A stretch of DNA of 64,000 nt from Mesostigma viride (taxonomy: Eukaryota; Streptophyta; Mesostigmatophyceae; Mesostigmatales; Mesostigmataceae): NCBI GenBank assembly GCA_009746045.1, contig RPFO01000312.1:720323-784322 (forward strand), read 5' to 3'. The position numbers were made by a program, and so were the translations under genes. Positions 11,937 through 23,227 of the stretch are shown here, one piece after another. The notes under the pieces are model-generated. The model saw only the letters and a program-made list of their open reading frames with translations. It made no database searches and was not told the origin of the DNA. Position 1 is the first letter of the stretch. Each line of letters starts with the position of its first letter.

Positions 11937-12583
11937 TGTTAGAATATTTGAGCCTTCATAGGCCGAAATTGATTGACAATAAAATAGATTACGCTTTATT
12001 TATCATGGCATTAACGAAATCCGGCTGCCACCGGTCATACCACCAAAGCTATGCTGTGGCTCCCCGGTGGGGACCATTATCGTCCATAGCTGACAGCTAG
12101 GACAGGTAAGGTGAAGGCATCGTGCACAAACATCGTGCCTATATCCACCAAAGGTGGCGGCTATGTGCAAGACAATAACTTAACGACTTAACTTCAGAGT
12201 CGTACATTCTAGAAGTCTTGCTAACATGCCAGCGCATTAAGTACGGGGCATCTAGTAACTCGTGTCGGTAGAAATATCCAACACGGAACAGTGGGCCGAG
12301 GATGGTACCGTCGGCACCTACAGTGCGTTAAGTCTTGTGCCGGAAATAGTACAACTTCGGCATACAATAACTTTCGCTGTACGGCACTATTTCTAGTGCT
12401 ATAAACTGTGCCGTAATTATCACGGCAAGCCCTTCCTAACCTATTTAATTATCGGCCTGAAATACGGTAGGCGGGTGCGATTAATAATGACGCAACCCTA
12501 ATTAATCCTCCGTTTACAACATGACGGCCAGGATTAAATATAAACAGGTAGTTGGGCACATAGGGTAAAATATACCCTTGACA
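11937..12583 (-). repeat. 5' LTR of the small LTR element
   Basis: 647 bp, the direct repeat of 10520-11166. It is followed immediately at 12584 by the ATCGG target duplication. Confidence 0.92.
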
Positions 12584-12588
12584 ATCGG

Positions 12589-14115
12589 CACAGAAGTTAC
12601 CTTCGGTTGTCGCGACAGCCACTTGTGACTGCGTTTGCCGCGGGAGATGAGAGAGTTGTTGCTGCCGCACCGCGTTGGTGACGTGCTGGCGCAAAAGGGC
12701 CTGCCGCGCTTGCGGCTGCTGTCGCGCCGCCCACGTGCTCTGCAATGAGGCCCGTCCCACCAGCGCTGTTGGGATGCACGGCCGATGCTTATCACGCACA
12801 GCCCCCCCAGCTGCCGTGACCTCCCCCATCCGTACCTCCACCACCGCGTCGCGCAACCCAGCCTCGACCCGGTGGACCGTCGAGACACGCACTGCCCCAG
12901 TGTCCGAGCTGTAGCAGCTCACTGGGATGCTTGCTTGGCGCATGGCGTCACCGTCTCTGTCAACGATGTACACCGCGCGGCCCTCCCACATGCGTACCTC
13001 GAGCCGCATGGGAAACATGACCTCCATGCCGACCAGCACGTCATACGATGACTGCTCGGTCACAAGGGCATTCACAGGGATGCAGGCCATGTCGGATGGC
13101 CTGAGCGGGTTGAGGATGACCATTACTTGGACCGCAGTCATGGCAAAGGGTTTAGCGGCAGGGCCCTGCCAGCCCGCCACGGACACATGACTGTCCCGCA
13201 GCCCGCCATTCTCCCTGGTTAGGTTGAGCAACTGGGCCAGCCGAGCACTGATGACGAGTGGCTGGGCCCCGCTGTCCAGTTTCACGACCAACTCATGGTC
13301 AGTACTGTAGACCACGTTGCTCAGGGGCTCCCCATGCCCCTGCGCCTGAAACGCCATTGCTGGCTCACCATCCGGATATGAGGTGACAGTGGGTGCCCTA
13401 GGCACGACGCACGCCCGCTGCGCGTTGTCCAAGACACCATGAGCGACATGACCCACGACTACCGAAGCCGATGCAGGGCGATGCCCAACAAATGTGGCTG
13501 TCTCAGCGTTGTGCAACCTACGGGCGTCCATTGTGTCAGCGTACCGCTGTACCTCTGACGCATGCGACCCGAGCACCTCCACGGCCCGCTGACCGAACCA
13601 CTCGACCACTTGCCGGGGAGTGTATGCCGGCGTGTCCACGACCGATGGCATAGGGTATAATGGCAACAACCTGCGCCGCTGCTCTGCCCCAGCAGGATTG
13701 TCGTGTTCCAGGGTGGAGCCGGTCCGAGCGGGAGCCATGCGAAAGGACTGAGGCAACTGCCCCACAGTCTCACTTGGCTGCCCCACCTGAAACGACGGTG
13801 GTGCACGTGCTTGCTTCCCGCGCGCGCCAACTGCGTGGATGTCCAACGCCATCACGTCGGCTGGCCGCCAGAAGTCCTCGTCCCTGTATTGAACCTGCGA
13901 TCCCCCATCCTCCCTTTCACGCCCCCCCGCCTCGCCCGTCGGCTGAATGATGACCACCCCCGCGTCCACCTTCTTGTCCTCTACGTCCGCAAAGTGCACC
14001 CCCGGCGCTGGGCACTGCCCCGCCAGATGGGTTCGGACCGTTGCTGGGTGTGACTTCTTACACGCCTTGGGACAATCACGTTTGATGTGCCCATCCTGAC
14101 CGCTGCCACAGGAAG
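12589..14115 (-). pseudogene. Gypsy Gag C-terminus and aspartic protease
   Basis: The frame starts within the zinc knuckle (CGSGQDGHIKRDC) and runs through a low-complexity linker to a retropepsin. The active-site triplet is in VVKLDSGAQP (about 13250-13280), followed by the hydrophobic strands and flap-like region expected of a roughly 110-aa protease ending near GMEVMFPMRLEVRMWEGR. The protease cuts the Gag-Pol polyprotein. The open frame continues into the methyltransferase once the LTR element is removed. The knuckle is disrupted at its 5' side by an apparent 4-nt insertion, so this frame is out of register with upstream Gag. Confidence 0.85.
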
Positions 14116-15829
14116 CAGCCCGATTTGCGCGCATCCGTCCTACCCGTCTGTGAGGACGTGCCCCCCCCAGCTCGCGTCGGGGCGGCAACGTCCTTGTTGC
14201 CGCCAGCGGCGTTACCCTGGGTTGCATCATGCGATGAGGCGTTGCGAGACCCCCCTTGGTTCCTGCTAGCACCGTGGCCGCCTTGCGGGCGCGCTTGTCT
14301 TGTGGCAGACGACTCACCCGACTTGGCCTTGGTCAGCGCGTCGACCTTGGCCTGCAGCTCGGCCACCACCGTGCTTACCGAGATCCGGCCTTGCGCGTGT
14401 CGTCGCATCATGGCCCTGACCTCAATGCACAGTGACCGCAATCGCCACGGCTGGCCGTTGGGCGGCGTGGGCAGCTCCATCTCCTTGGAGCCTAGCGCTT
14501 GCAGCCATTTTGACACGCCAGCTTTTCGGACCAGTCCTCCACTTCGCCGGCGAACTCCATGAGGCGCTCGTAAGATTGCTCCGGGGTTTCACCCTCGGCT
14601 ATCTTGAAACTGCGCCATTCACGCTCTGCCTTGATGGTCTCCACCGGGTATTCCTGGCGAAGGAGGTCCCACAGTTCCTCGCAGGGTCGACACCATACAT
14701 GATGTTGTCATAGTCGGGCTGGCCACGCCCGTCGAAGCCGAACCACACGTCCGTGTGACGCGTGTACAGCGAGACCTCTCTCCACTGCTCCACCAGCCTA
14801 GCCACTCGCCTCAGCGTAAGGCCGTGAAAGAAGAAATGCATGTTGTTCATCACAAACTCATGCATTACAGCGCCTTGCGTAGTCATGTATTGCAGATCAA
14901 TCCATGACTTGTACGCGTTGTAGGCCTGCGCCAGCGTGGCCAGATTGCCGGTTGTGGAGAACTTCTCGCGCATGTCCACCCGTGGTAGGGTGGGCATCTT
15001 CGCGCCTTCAGGTATGAGGCGCACCCTTTGCGGGTACTGCACCCCATCGGCATCCTCCGGCGGTCGCTGAGCTGCGCGTCCCTGCGCCAGCGTGCTTGGG
15101 CGTGCTGCCTCCCGTACTCGGAAAGCCAGCGGCGTGGTTATGTCCTCCATGGGCGGAATGCGCCCGATTGGCACACTTGACCACCGTGCAGTCGACCCGC
15201 CGGTCAGCGCCCCACCGCCTCGCCCAAACGGAATTGAGACCCCGCCTGGCAGCATGCGTCCTGGTGCACCCCTGCGTGGGTCCATCGCGCGCGCCAGCCC
15301 TGCCCCGTTCTCCTCGTGCAATCCGTCTCGCGCTTGATCGAAAGGCAGGCGCCTGGGCGCCAGCGTATACTCGCCCCGTGGCTGACCATCCGCCTCACCA
15401 AGCAAGTCGTGTTGGGTTAGCGACCCAGCCAAAACCCCCGGTTCCATCGAGCCCTTCCCGCCGCATTACCTGAGGTTGGCGGCTGGTCCCGCTCCCTCGG
15501 CTCCGCGGCAACACCATTGGGCCCGGCATCGATGCCTGCCCGTCCCATGGTGTGGACTGCAGATGACGACCCTCTACGGCCACCAATCTGTCGGTCACTT
15601 CCCGCATTTGCAGCGCCAGTTGCTGCTGCAACTGTTGCGACTGTTGCTGCATCTGCGCTTGCATCTGCGCGAACAGCGCCACCATACTCAGCGGCGCTTC
15701 TTGGTCGCGACTCCCACCCACTGCGGGTACGGCGGGAGGAATCCCGCCATTCGACCCCGGAGCGGACGTGTTGGCATCTGCTCTATTTGCATCCGCCATG
15801 GCTCGAGTCTGCGCTCGCGTCAGTGGCAT
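14076..15829 (-). pseudogene. Gypsy Gag (capsid part), broken by several frameshifts
   Basis: An ATG at 15829 opens MPLTRAQTRAMADANRAD and leads into a Gln-rich coiled coil (MVALFAQMQAQMQQQSQQLQ). The coding frame then changes near 15440. A capsid-like stretch includes LATLAQAYNAYKSWIDLQYM and WREVSLYTRHTDVWFGFDG. The frame shifts again near 14680, where EELWDLLRQEYPVETIKAE continues in another frame, near 14520, and at the zinc knuckle near 14100. Gag packages element RNA. Recognition rests on the order coiled coil, capsid-like helices, zinc knuckle, protease; the capsid itself is not a close match to any family I can name. Confidence 0.75.
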
Positions 15830-15859
15830 GCACCAGCTGACCGATGGGCAAAACAAGAA

Positions 15860-17000
15860 CCAACAAGCCTAGGTTAGCCTGCCAGAAAAAGACAAGAGCC
15901 AGCAAATTCTGGCTAGTTCTATTTTCTTAAAATCTGTCTCAAGACACTTCCTTTACAAACTGTCAGCCAGGCCGTTCCCTGTACTGCTGATGGTTGATAA
16001 ACACTAAAGCCAACGTCTTGGCTTCGAACAGAAGGAAGCAGACTACCGGGTAGTCTCTTCGAGTAACGAAAGGAGGGCTCTCAGCCGAGGACAAGGAACT
16101 GTCCCTCGTGCCTGATGACCACCTTATTGCCTCCCCTGCTATAGAATAATGCTTTCACAACACACACTTTGCACAGTCTGATGATGAAGCCGCACATGCG
16201 GAATTTATTGAGAAAGTTAATACAATTACAACACGTTGATAGTCTCAATATCGATGCACTCCATGCTCACGAGCCCGCAGTTAGGCAGCGCTCCATGACA
16301 TGCTACCGGCCTTGCTCCCAAGGAAAGGGAGAAACACGAAGGCCACTAACGAGAGACTCGAAGAGACTACACGCTACGTGAGAGTCCTCTTCGACTATGA
16401 ACCAAACCATTCGTCATGCCACACGCATGACACACGCCACACTTGTCAGTCCATGCAGCCAGGAATGCCCAAACTATCTTGCTGTCTGAACCATGCAAAT
16501 AGAAACTGCATTCCAGTTGCCGTCCTGGCTTTCTACCACACATGCCAACAAAAGCAGGAAGGCATCCCGACAAATCTAAATTGCTACCCTGTTGCCGATC
16601 TCATCTCCTAGAGGCTCCGGCATTTCTGTCCCTGGGAATGTCCGGCATTGAGTCACGACCACCAAGGTCGAAGCATAATATCCTTCAAACAATCTGCACG
16701 CTCACACCTTGCGTGTGAGTGGCCCAGCAAACATTGCTTCTAATCTTTCCTTTCTAGAAGAAATCCCTTTGTAGGGCTGCCAGCGATTTCGCATTCATTC
16801 CAGCGATCTGGCTCCGCACCGCAAATTTTCCTTTTCCATTTTCTGTCCAGTCCTCATAACGTTGACCCGCTATTCTACACCACAAAGACACCTGGCCTGT
16901 CAATAGCCTCGGCGCTGTTGAAGTCCAGCAGTCCAGCTCCAGCTCCAGCTCCAGCTCCAGCTGTCCACTAACTCGCGTATGATCCTCTCGACGCTGTGCA
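15860..17000. other. Unassigned region upstream of gypsy Gag
   Basis: No gene is supported. The part nearest Gag probably holds the gypsy leader and perhaps the 5' LTR, but without the other LTR its limits cannot be drawn. A short AGCTCC hexamer run occurs at 16929-16962. Confidence 0.4.
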
Positions 17001-17169
17001 CTTGTGCTGCCGTCCGCTCAAGTACGTCAGTGCTGCGCGCCCAGCCGTGCCTGGCCCGGCGCGCGCGCACGTGCACTTTCGTCCGCTCTTATGCTGCAAG
17101 TGCTAGTGTCCCCCCCCCCGGTCACTAGCCTTTGTCGAAAATGCGCAGAAAACAAATTCCTTGCGCACG

Positions 17170-18150
17170 TCACCGGTATTGTGCATAGTGGGCGCCCGGA
17201 TGACATAGCTCGCGTCCGTGACAACCATGCCCGCGCTTGCGCCCTCGCTGGCCCCCGTTGTTGCCGTGGCCGACGACCTTTTTCAGGATGGCCGTAAGCT
17301 CCGACCGCGTAATTGGAGCCTCTGCGCCTGAAGAAGAAGACGCGCCGGTATCCACCTTGCGCAGGGATGGCAGAGCGGCCGAGGCAGTCTGCTTGGACTG
17401 CGCACTCTTGAAGCATGAGATCAAATACAGCATGCCCTCGTCGAAACTGACGGCACTCTTCTTTTTGAGTTCCGTCGCTATGGTCAGATGCACATCCGAC
17501 GAGAGGTCGCATTTCTTGAGAAATCGATTGCACAGGAAAATGGGCTTGAGAGTATCTAGTAGCAGCTTGTGCTTGTGCACGAAGACCTGGAAATCACGTG
17601 CAGCCCCGGGCAAATTTGCATAGCCCTCGAAGTCATTGAAGGCTTGCTCGTCGGCCTCTTCCTTAGACCGCGACAAGTGGGCATCTAGACCGTTGTAAAA
17701 AACTTCCCAGGTTTGTTTGTTGTCGGCCGCAATGCGAACTAGATTGGCAATGTTTGGGTGCTTGGTTGTACTGCAGAATACTGCACGGAACTTGCCAATC
17801 AGCTCCGAATCTTTGTCTGCGCGTCCATCGCGCAGACGCTTGAGAGCAGCTAGAAAATCTGCTGCGTCGTCCGCCGTATAGTCGGCAGGTAGATCAGCGG
17901 GCACCTCCGTTTGCTTCAGAGGGCCGCGATTCAGTGCATCGTCAGCAGCAAGCATCAAATGCTTGAACTGCTTGGCCAGTTCAGGTTGCGCCACGAGGGT
18001 TTGCATCAACCTCGTGGCCTCGTCCGCACTAAAGCGTGGCAGGACGGACCCTGCGGCCTCGCCACTTGGCGTATCTGTGTGTTCGCCCGTGCGGCTCCGT
18101 GTACCGGAAGCCATCGTGTCCAAAAACCAAATGTCCTCATTTGAGGACAT
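17170..18150 (-). CDS. Hypothetical 326-aa protein
   Basis: An ATG at 18150 opens MSSNEDIWFLDTM. The frame is open to 17170 with no low-complexity filler, so it looks genuinely coding. The sequence is largely helical with many charged residues (for example SADEATRLMQTLVAQPELAKQFKHL, read as two helices). It ends in a basic Gly/Arg/His tail (GGQRGRKRGHGCHG) that could bind nucleic acid. I do not recognise the family. It could be a Gag-like or ORF1-like protein of an unidentified retroelement, or the remains of a host gene. It starts within a perfect 20-bp palindrome, and two E2F-like motifs lie 37-87 bp upstream. Confidence 0.5.
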   Translation of the reverse strand: MSSNEDIWFLDTMASGTRSRTGEHTDTPSGEAAGSVLPRFSADEATRLMQTLVAQPELAKQFKHLMLAADDALNRGPLKQTEVPADLPADYTADDAADFLAALKRLRDGRADKDSELIGKFRAVFCSTTKHPNIANLVRIAADNKQTWEVFYNGLDAHLSRSKEEADEQAFNDFEGYANLPGAARDFQVFVHKHKLLLDTLKPIFLCNRFLKKCDLSSDVHLTIATELKKKSAVSFDEGMLYLISCFKSAQSKQTASAALPSLRKVDTGASSSSGAEAPITRSELTAILKKVVGHGNNGGQRGRKRGHGCHGRELCHPGAHYAQYR

Positions 18151-18186
18151 AGTCCTCGTTTGAGACGGGGGGGGTCAGGGGCGCGG

Positions 18187-18237
18187 TTTTGGCGCCAAAT
18201 TTGGTCCTAGGGTCACTTGGTGGGTTTTGGCGCGAAA
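18187..18237. promoter_or_regulatory. Two E2F-like motifs upstream of the ORF at 18150
   Basis: TTTTGGCGCCAAA (18187-18199) and TTTTGGCGCGAAA (18225-18237) match the TTTSSCGC-type core bound by E2F/DP factors and are spaced 38 bp apart. This would suggest G1/S-linked expression of the minus-strand ORF. Prediction by motif only. Confidence 0.35.
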
Positions 18238-18239
18238 CT

Positions 18240-19991
18240 GGGATAGGTACTGAGCGCGCCAAGCCCCTGGGGTCGACAGGGGTCGACCGTACCTGGAAAA
18301 TATGAGGCGACGAAAAGTACCTACAATAGCAAGAACATCGCAATGCAATCGAGTGTTTTGTCGAGTGGCGGCTATAAGGTCGTGCCAGTTCCGAGGCTTG
18401 CCTGAATGTTATAGGGCATTATTTTGCCCCGGACGAAGACAGCATTTTAGATCGTCATCTAGTGATTTCGAAGATGCTATTCTCCACGTGCAGGTGCTTT
18501 GTATATGTCGAAAATTTTGTTCATGAACGGATTTTGGCATTGTTGAAGAAAATCTGAGAGCTACGTAGATCGCATGATAGGTCAGTTCGCAGTTCGGTTT
18601 TACAATTTCTTTTTCCGCCCAGGCGCTGCGGATATCGCGAGTATGGGTTATGGTACGCTTCTGGGCTTATGGGCGACATGGGGAGAAGAGGGACCTGGGC
18701 AGTTGCATGCGTCAAAGAGTCTCTATTTTTTCGTCGTGATGTCGCAGTCGCGCCTGGCGAAAAGCAGGGCGAGCGCGAGCCATATTTTTCTTTTGCCGCA
18801 AGGCTGGGTGCTTCCCACGCGTCACCGTCCTTTAATATATATTTCTTGAGCTGACCCGCGCAGCTGGCGGCCCGGGCGCACGTCAAGAGCACGGTTCCGA
18901 CTGTCATTCTCAACCGCATCGTTCTAAGTAAGCGTGTTAAGCGGATTGTAACCTATAATAACTCTCGCAGACGTGATAATTCCGGTTGCTTTCAATGCCC
19001 AACTTCGTGGTTTTGATTACGTTTATGTCCGGGGAATAACGGAAGTTTGCTGGGCAGTACTTTCTTTTCCCGCTGCGTCACTGAAAAGGTAAACGGCCTT
19101 GCGTTATCAAAACAGCAGCGACTAGAAGTCGCTGTGCTTAATTGCGATGTGCTAGTTTGATTCAACACATATACTGCCTTGTTGCTGAGAAGTTTTTCAA
19201 GGCTTGCTGGTATGTTGCCCATATGTTTCTAATGCTTCAACTCATGTCCAAGTGATCAAGACTGGCTTGGAAACTTGAGCTTGTCATGTTTACATTGTGC
19301 TTGTGTTACAACTTGTGCCTCTTTGCAGTATATGTTTCATATATAACGTAAGGGTTCAGCATCATGGTTTAGCACCGTGGTGGCAGCCGAGCCTCTACCA
19401 ACGATCATGGACCTAACCTTGGCGAGTATTTGCTTCATATTTCACTCGTTGGACTGAGCTAGCTTTACACCTGCTGTATGGCCTGCACCATGGTCCCTGG
19501 TTGCCAGTTACATTTTGTCCCCCCTCCCTGGCAGGCTGCAGGGTCTAGGACTGCGAGGGTGTAACATAGACATTTTGTGGGCACCCTGCCCCCTGGGTGC
19601 ATTTTCAGGGCCAGCCATGACCTGGCCATTAATTAATTAATTAATTAAACTCGTGCTCCCGTTGGGGAGTCACGGAGCACCGAAGTGCTTTTAATCCCTG
19701 TGTGTGCACTACAGGAGAAAGGGCAGAGACCCCCAGTCTCCTTCATGCCAAAGGCATGCCACAGCTGCAATCGGGCGCGGCTAGCTAAAAGGACAGGCTA
19801 ACGATCCGGCAAACTGTGGGTGCAATAAGACCCATGTGAGCATATCATAGCAAGGAGCGTGGGCAAGTAAACCTGGCCATGCCTTCTCTCTTGGCATATT
19901 GTTGACTTGAGTGCTATTTGGTCAATCGCGTAGCGACCCCCCTGCATTCATAAATCGTAAACAATTATACAATGAGCATATTTCATGGATG
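18240..19991. other. Intergenic, no supported gene
   Basis: Short ORFs only (up to 132 aa) without domains or consistent composition. A short AATT-type run lies at 19628-19648. Confidence 0.5.
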
Positions 19992-20734
19992 TTAAGGTGA
20001 GGGTATGGTGCCAGCCCCCCTGAAACCATACCATAGAATAACATGTACTGTTGACCTGGGGGGACCCAAGAGATGATTTTGGCATGTAAATAGGATGTAT
20101 GGGGGTCCATCCCACCACTTGTTGAGGGTGGCATGCACAGTTACACGCTCGTATTGTGCTTTTGCATGTTTCAATATATTCCCATTTAGTTGCCCCAGTT
20201 TGCAAATTTTCCACCTAATTGGCACCCCAAAATGGTGAGTATTTCATCAGTTATTAATTTTCCCCCAAAAGAGGTACTTTTTTGGGCTGAAAAAAATAAA
20301 ACAAATCATAGACACACAATTTGACCCTGGGGAGATATACACAAATACTAGACATGGGCATACACAATCCCACAAAGTTTGAGCTCATTCTGACTACAAA
20401 CGTGGAAGTTATAGCGTTTGGCAGTTGGCCACCTGTGCAGCCGCTAAGGAAGGCAATAGTGAGTATTAAGGCACACTAACACTTTCTATGCCATCCAAAT
20501 GGCTCCAGACCATGCCCAATTCGAGCACAACGTAGAAGGAGGTGGCTGGGCACCTCATGTGCCCTTGCCTTACCTTGGCACGCCCCAATCCCATTTACAT
20601 TTGGTGGATCCCACTACACCAAAATGGTTTTTTATGAAATTGTGGATTTTGCTTGTGTTGTGGCTTATTATCATTTGGGAACATACAACAACCCCCCAGC
20701 CACCCACCCCCACCCCACCCAAGGACCTAGCATG

Positions 20735-21030
20735 CCCCCACTGCCCCCCCCCCCCCCCCCCCCCCATCACCCAGGCATGCAGGCACCTAGGCACCCAGGC
20801 AGGGTCCAGGCACCAAGGATAACTTGCATCTATACTGACTTACTATCATGTGGGAACATATAAATCCCCCCTCCAAGCACACCCCTTTGGACCCCCCCCC
20901 CCCCCCCCCCCAGGCCCCAGGCACCCAGGCACCCAGGCACCCAGGCACCCAGGCACCCAGGCACCCAGGCACCCAGGCACCCAGGCACCCAGGCACCCAG
21001 GCACCCAGGCACCCAGGCACCCAAGCACCA
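20735..21030. repeat. Poly(C) tracts and AGGCACCC octamer array
   Basis: Two poly(C) runs of about 20 bases (around 20743-20764 and 20890-20910) follow duplicated copies of a segment containing TATCATNTGGGAACATA. The second leads into about 14 tandem copies of the 8-bp unit AGGCACCC (20913-21024). No coding role. Confidence 0.9.
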
Positions 21031-21473
21031 AGGGTGGATCATGCATATATTGATCATGATGGATTATTATCATGTTCATGTTATCATGCAAGCAACTAGT
21101 AAAGTGCCATGAGTGTACCACCACACTGGTGGGAGCTGGTCCATTACAGCGGCAAAATAGGTGAACCGTGTCTATCTTTAAAATATTCCTGCTGACCTAA
21201 GCTTATTGGATAGCTTGTGTGGCTTTACTTTATGTGGAAGATACATGAGGCCTATTTCTCACTGCTGAGCCAAGTGGCAACCACTACAAGGGGTGCCGGC
21301 AGCTGGCCCCCTAGACCAAAGCACAGAAAAATTGCTGCCGGCTAGCATTTCTTTGCCAGCACTCAAGGTAGGGCCACTTTGAACAGAGTTTGAAGTACGT
21401 GTGCAAAACCTCATCCATAACTCAAGAAGCTCCAGCAACTGACATGTGATGAAAAAATCGCATGACTATGCCT

Positions 21474-22442
21474 TCAAGAACGATAACCGGGAAAGTGTTC
21501 ATCGAGGCAGGCGGACGAAATGCGTCCCTTGTTCTTGCGCAGGCTGGACCGGGTGGCCACCGCGCGCATAGGTGGCGCGCGCTTCTTAGACGGCGGCGGC
21601 GTAACACCCCTGCGTGCATCCTCCTCCAGCTCCTCCTCCTCCTCCAGCTCCTCCTCCTCCTCGTAACCATGCGTGTACGCCAACTGCTGCGTGGGAAGTT
21701 GCTGTTGGGGATATGGCTGGGGATGGCGGGGCCGGGGATACTGCCGAGGCTTCCCCGCGCTGGGCAGTTTAGCGGGCCCAGCTGCAGGAGGGTAGGCCGC
21801 TGCCGCCGGCCACGCTGGCACTTGCACCGACATCATCGTCTTCTAGTTGGCTTGAACATGCTGGATCTGCCACTCAAGCGCTGCGATCTTTCTGCCCTGA
21901 TCTTCCACGGTTTCTTGTGCTGCAGCCAGGTCTTTCCAAGGTGTTGAACTCCGGCGGGAGCTGCTCAAGGCGCTGCTGCAGCCGGCTGCAGCTTCTTGAC
22001 CTCTGCCGTCACAGTTTCCGTCACAATCTTCTTCTCGTCTGATTTTGCGCCATTGACTGCCCTGGAACAGCCGGAGACTTGCTTCGCCATAGTGGTCAGC
22101 CGCTGCTCCACGGAAGTCTTCCCAAATGCTTCCACCTTTTCGCCATGCTGCTTGACCTTTGCCTCGAGACAGGCCACGGTGGCGTGCACTGCGTCCCGGG
22201 AGGCTGCCCCCCCAGCGCACCCCCCCGAGGCTGCCCCCCAAGCGCCCCCCGGTCATCCTACTCGTCTCCCGTGGTGTGGTTGAGGTATTCTTGGCACGCT
22301 TGCCCTTCAGAAGCGGGGACTGGGCGGCATCAGGGTCCGCCTCATCATCTTCATCCGACTCCACGTATGCCCACACGTCCTTGTCGGGGATACGAGATCT
22401 GGACAGAGACGGCGCTGGTTCGGGGACTGTAATAATAAGCAC
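21474..22442 (-). pseudogene. Hypothetical coiled-coil protein, frameshifted
   Basis: Pieces in different frames read as one decayed gene. There is an acidic N-terminus (VWAYVESDEDDEADPD) and a basic stretch with LKGKRAKN. A coiled coil follows (ATVACLEAKVKQHGEKVEAF, VSGCSRAVNGAKSDEKKIV). A second helix, ETVEDQGRKIAALEWQIQ, ends at 21843. The next frame (21836-21474) is Pro/Gln-rich with an acidic EEEEELEEEEELEED run. The shift occurs in the C/G-rich stretch near 22200-22250. The family is not recognised. The gene lies inside the 11.5-kb transposon and could be one of its own genes. Confidence 0.4.
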
Positions 22443-23132
22443 GTGACTGCGTCACGTGGGTGCCAATACAGAGTAAAGGAACCTTCAACCCTACATACAC
22501 AAAGAGAAGGCGGGAGGGCGCCCTAGCTTCTCTCACTGCCGCAAGGCCACAGAGCGCCCTCTCCACAGGATGGTGCCGGGGCGCAACACAGTGGGTGCAA
22601 TACAACCAATGCAATACCATAGGTAGGCTGACGCATAGCTTATGCTACAAAGGTGAGGTGGGCTCAAGACGTCGGCTAAGGCGCAAGCTGATGGCCACAA
22701 GGCCTGCCAGAGCTAATTGAAGATACTATAACGATGTGCGCTATAATAATCGTAATATAATCATTTCAAGTGCTGTCTAAGCTATCCCATAATCGATTGC
22801 CCCCAGGTAGACAACTAGCTTGAGTGCTCTATCCCGGGGGAGCCCGGGGGGGCTTCCACAGTTTCTTGTTGACATAAAGGTCCCCGCCCCGCCAGTACAC
22901 TTGGGGCTTCTCGGGGTTGGTCTTCTGGCGGATTTAGTCGGGGACTGTAACCATGCACCTGCAATATATGAAGACGAAGGGCAGCAAAAAGAAAAGGGAT
23001 ATTTAAACTACTAGTCAGCTACAGACCAGACATGCATGTCTACTATAGGAAATGTAATGATGAAAAGCAAGCCGGCGCCCAAAGAGAAATACAGCAAGGA
23101 AGCAACATGCATAACGCAACGCGCCAAGGCAG

Positions 23133-23152
23133 CCCCCCCCCCCCCCCCCCCC
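23133..23152. repeat. Poly(C) tract
   Basis: A run of about 19-20 C, the third such tract in this transposon. Confidence 0.9.
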
Positions 23153-23227
23153 CAAGACAATGGTTTGATAAGCTATTAAAGCCAATGCAAGCAAGGACAA
23201 TGAATAAAATTGGCAGCGTGACGCGAC

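Larger units (their letters stand above)
10520..12583 (-). mobile_element. Small non-autonomous LTR retrotransposon (TRIM-like)
   Basis: Two apparently identical 647-bp LTRs (TG...CA ends) enclose a 770-bp interior with no retroviral domains. The whole is flanked by the 5-bp duplication ATCGG (10515-10519 and 12584-12588), and removing it rejoins the gypsy protease and methyltransferase codons in frame. A purine tract AAGGGGGG on the minus strand (11167-11174) abuts the LTR at 10520-11166, which sets minus-strand orientation. The primer-binding site was not recognised. Identical LTRs imply a recent insertion, later than most decay of the host gypsy copy. Confidence 0.92.
1..15829 (-). mobile_element. 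Decayed Ty3/gypsy retrotransposon encoding a DNA methyltransferase and a PHD finger (left-truncated by window)
   Basis: Read on the minus strand, the segments 15829-12589, 10514-8749, 5327-4264 and 1615-1 form one retroelement: Gag coiled coil and zinc knuckle, retropepsin, C5-cytosine methyltransferase, RT, RNase H, integrase and the start of a PHD finger. Three younger elements interrupt it, and at each one the flanking codons join in frame when the insert and one target duplication are removed. RT-RH-integrase order identifies Ty3/gypsy (Metaviridae-type) rather than copia. Several further single-base frameshifts in Gag, in the methyltransferase and after the integrase show that this copy is dead as read. 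LTRs were not found: the 3' end lies beyond the window, and with only one end visible the 5' LTR cannot be delimited by repeat comparison. Confidence 0.85.

Noticed and set aside
15860-16990. 5' LTR of the gypsy element
   Set aside because: Only one end of the element is inside the window, and no primer-binding site or TG...CA pair could be confirmed.
18521-18919. 132-codon minus-strand ORF
   Set aside because: No domain, mixed composition and no support from neighbouring sequence.
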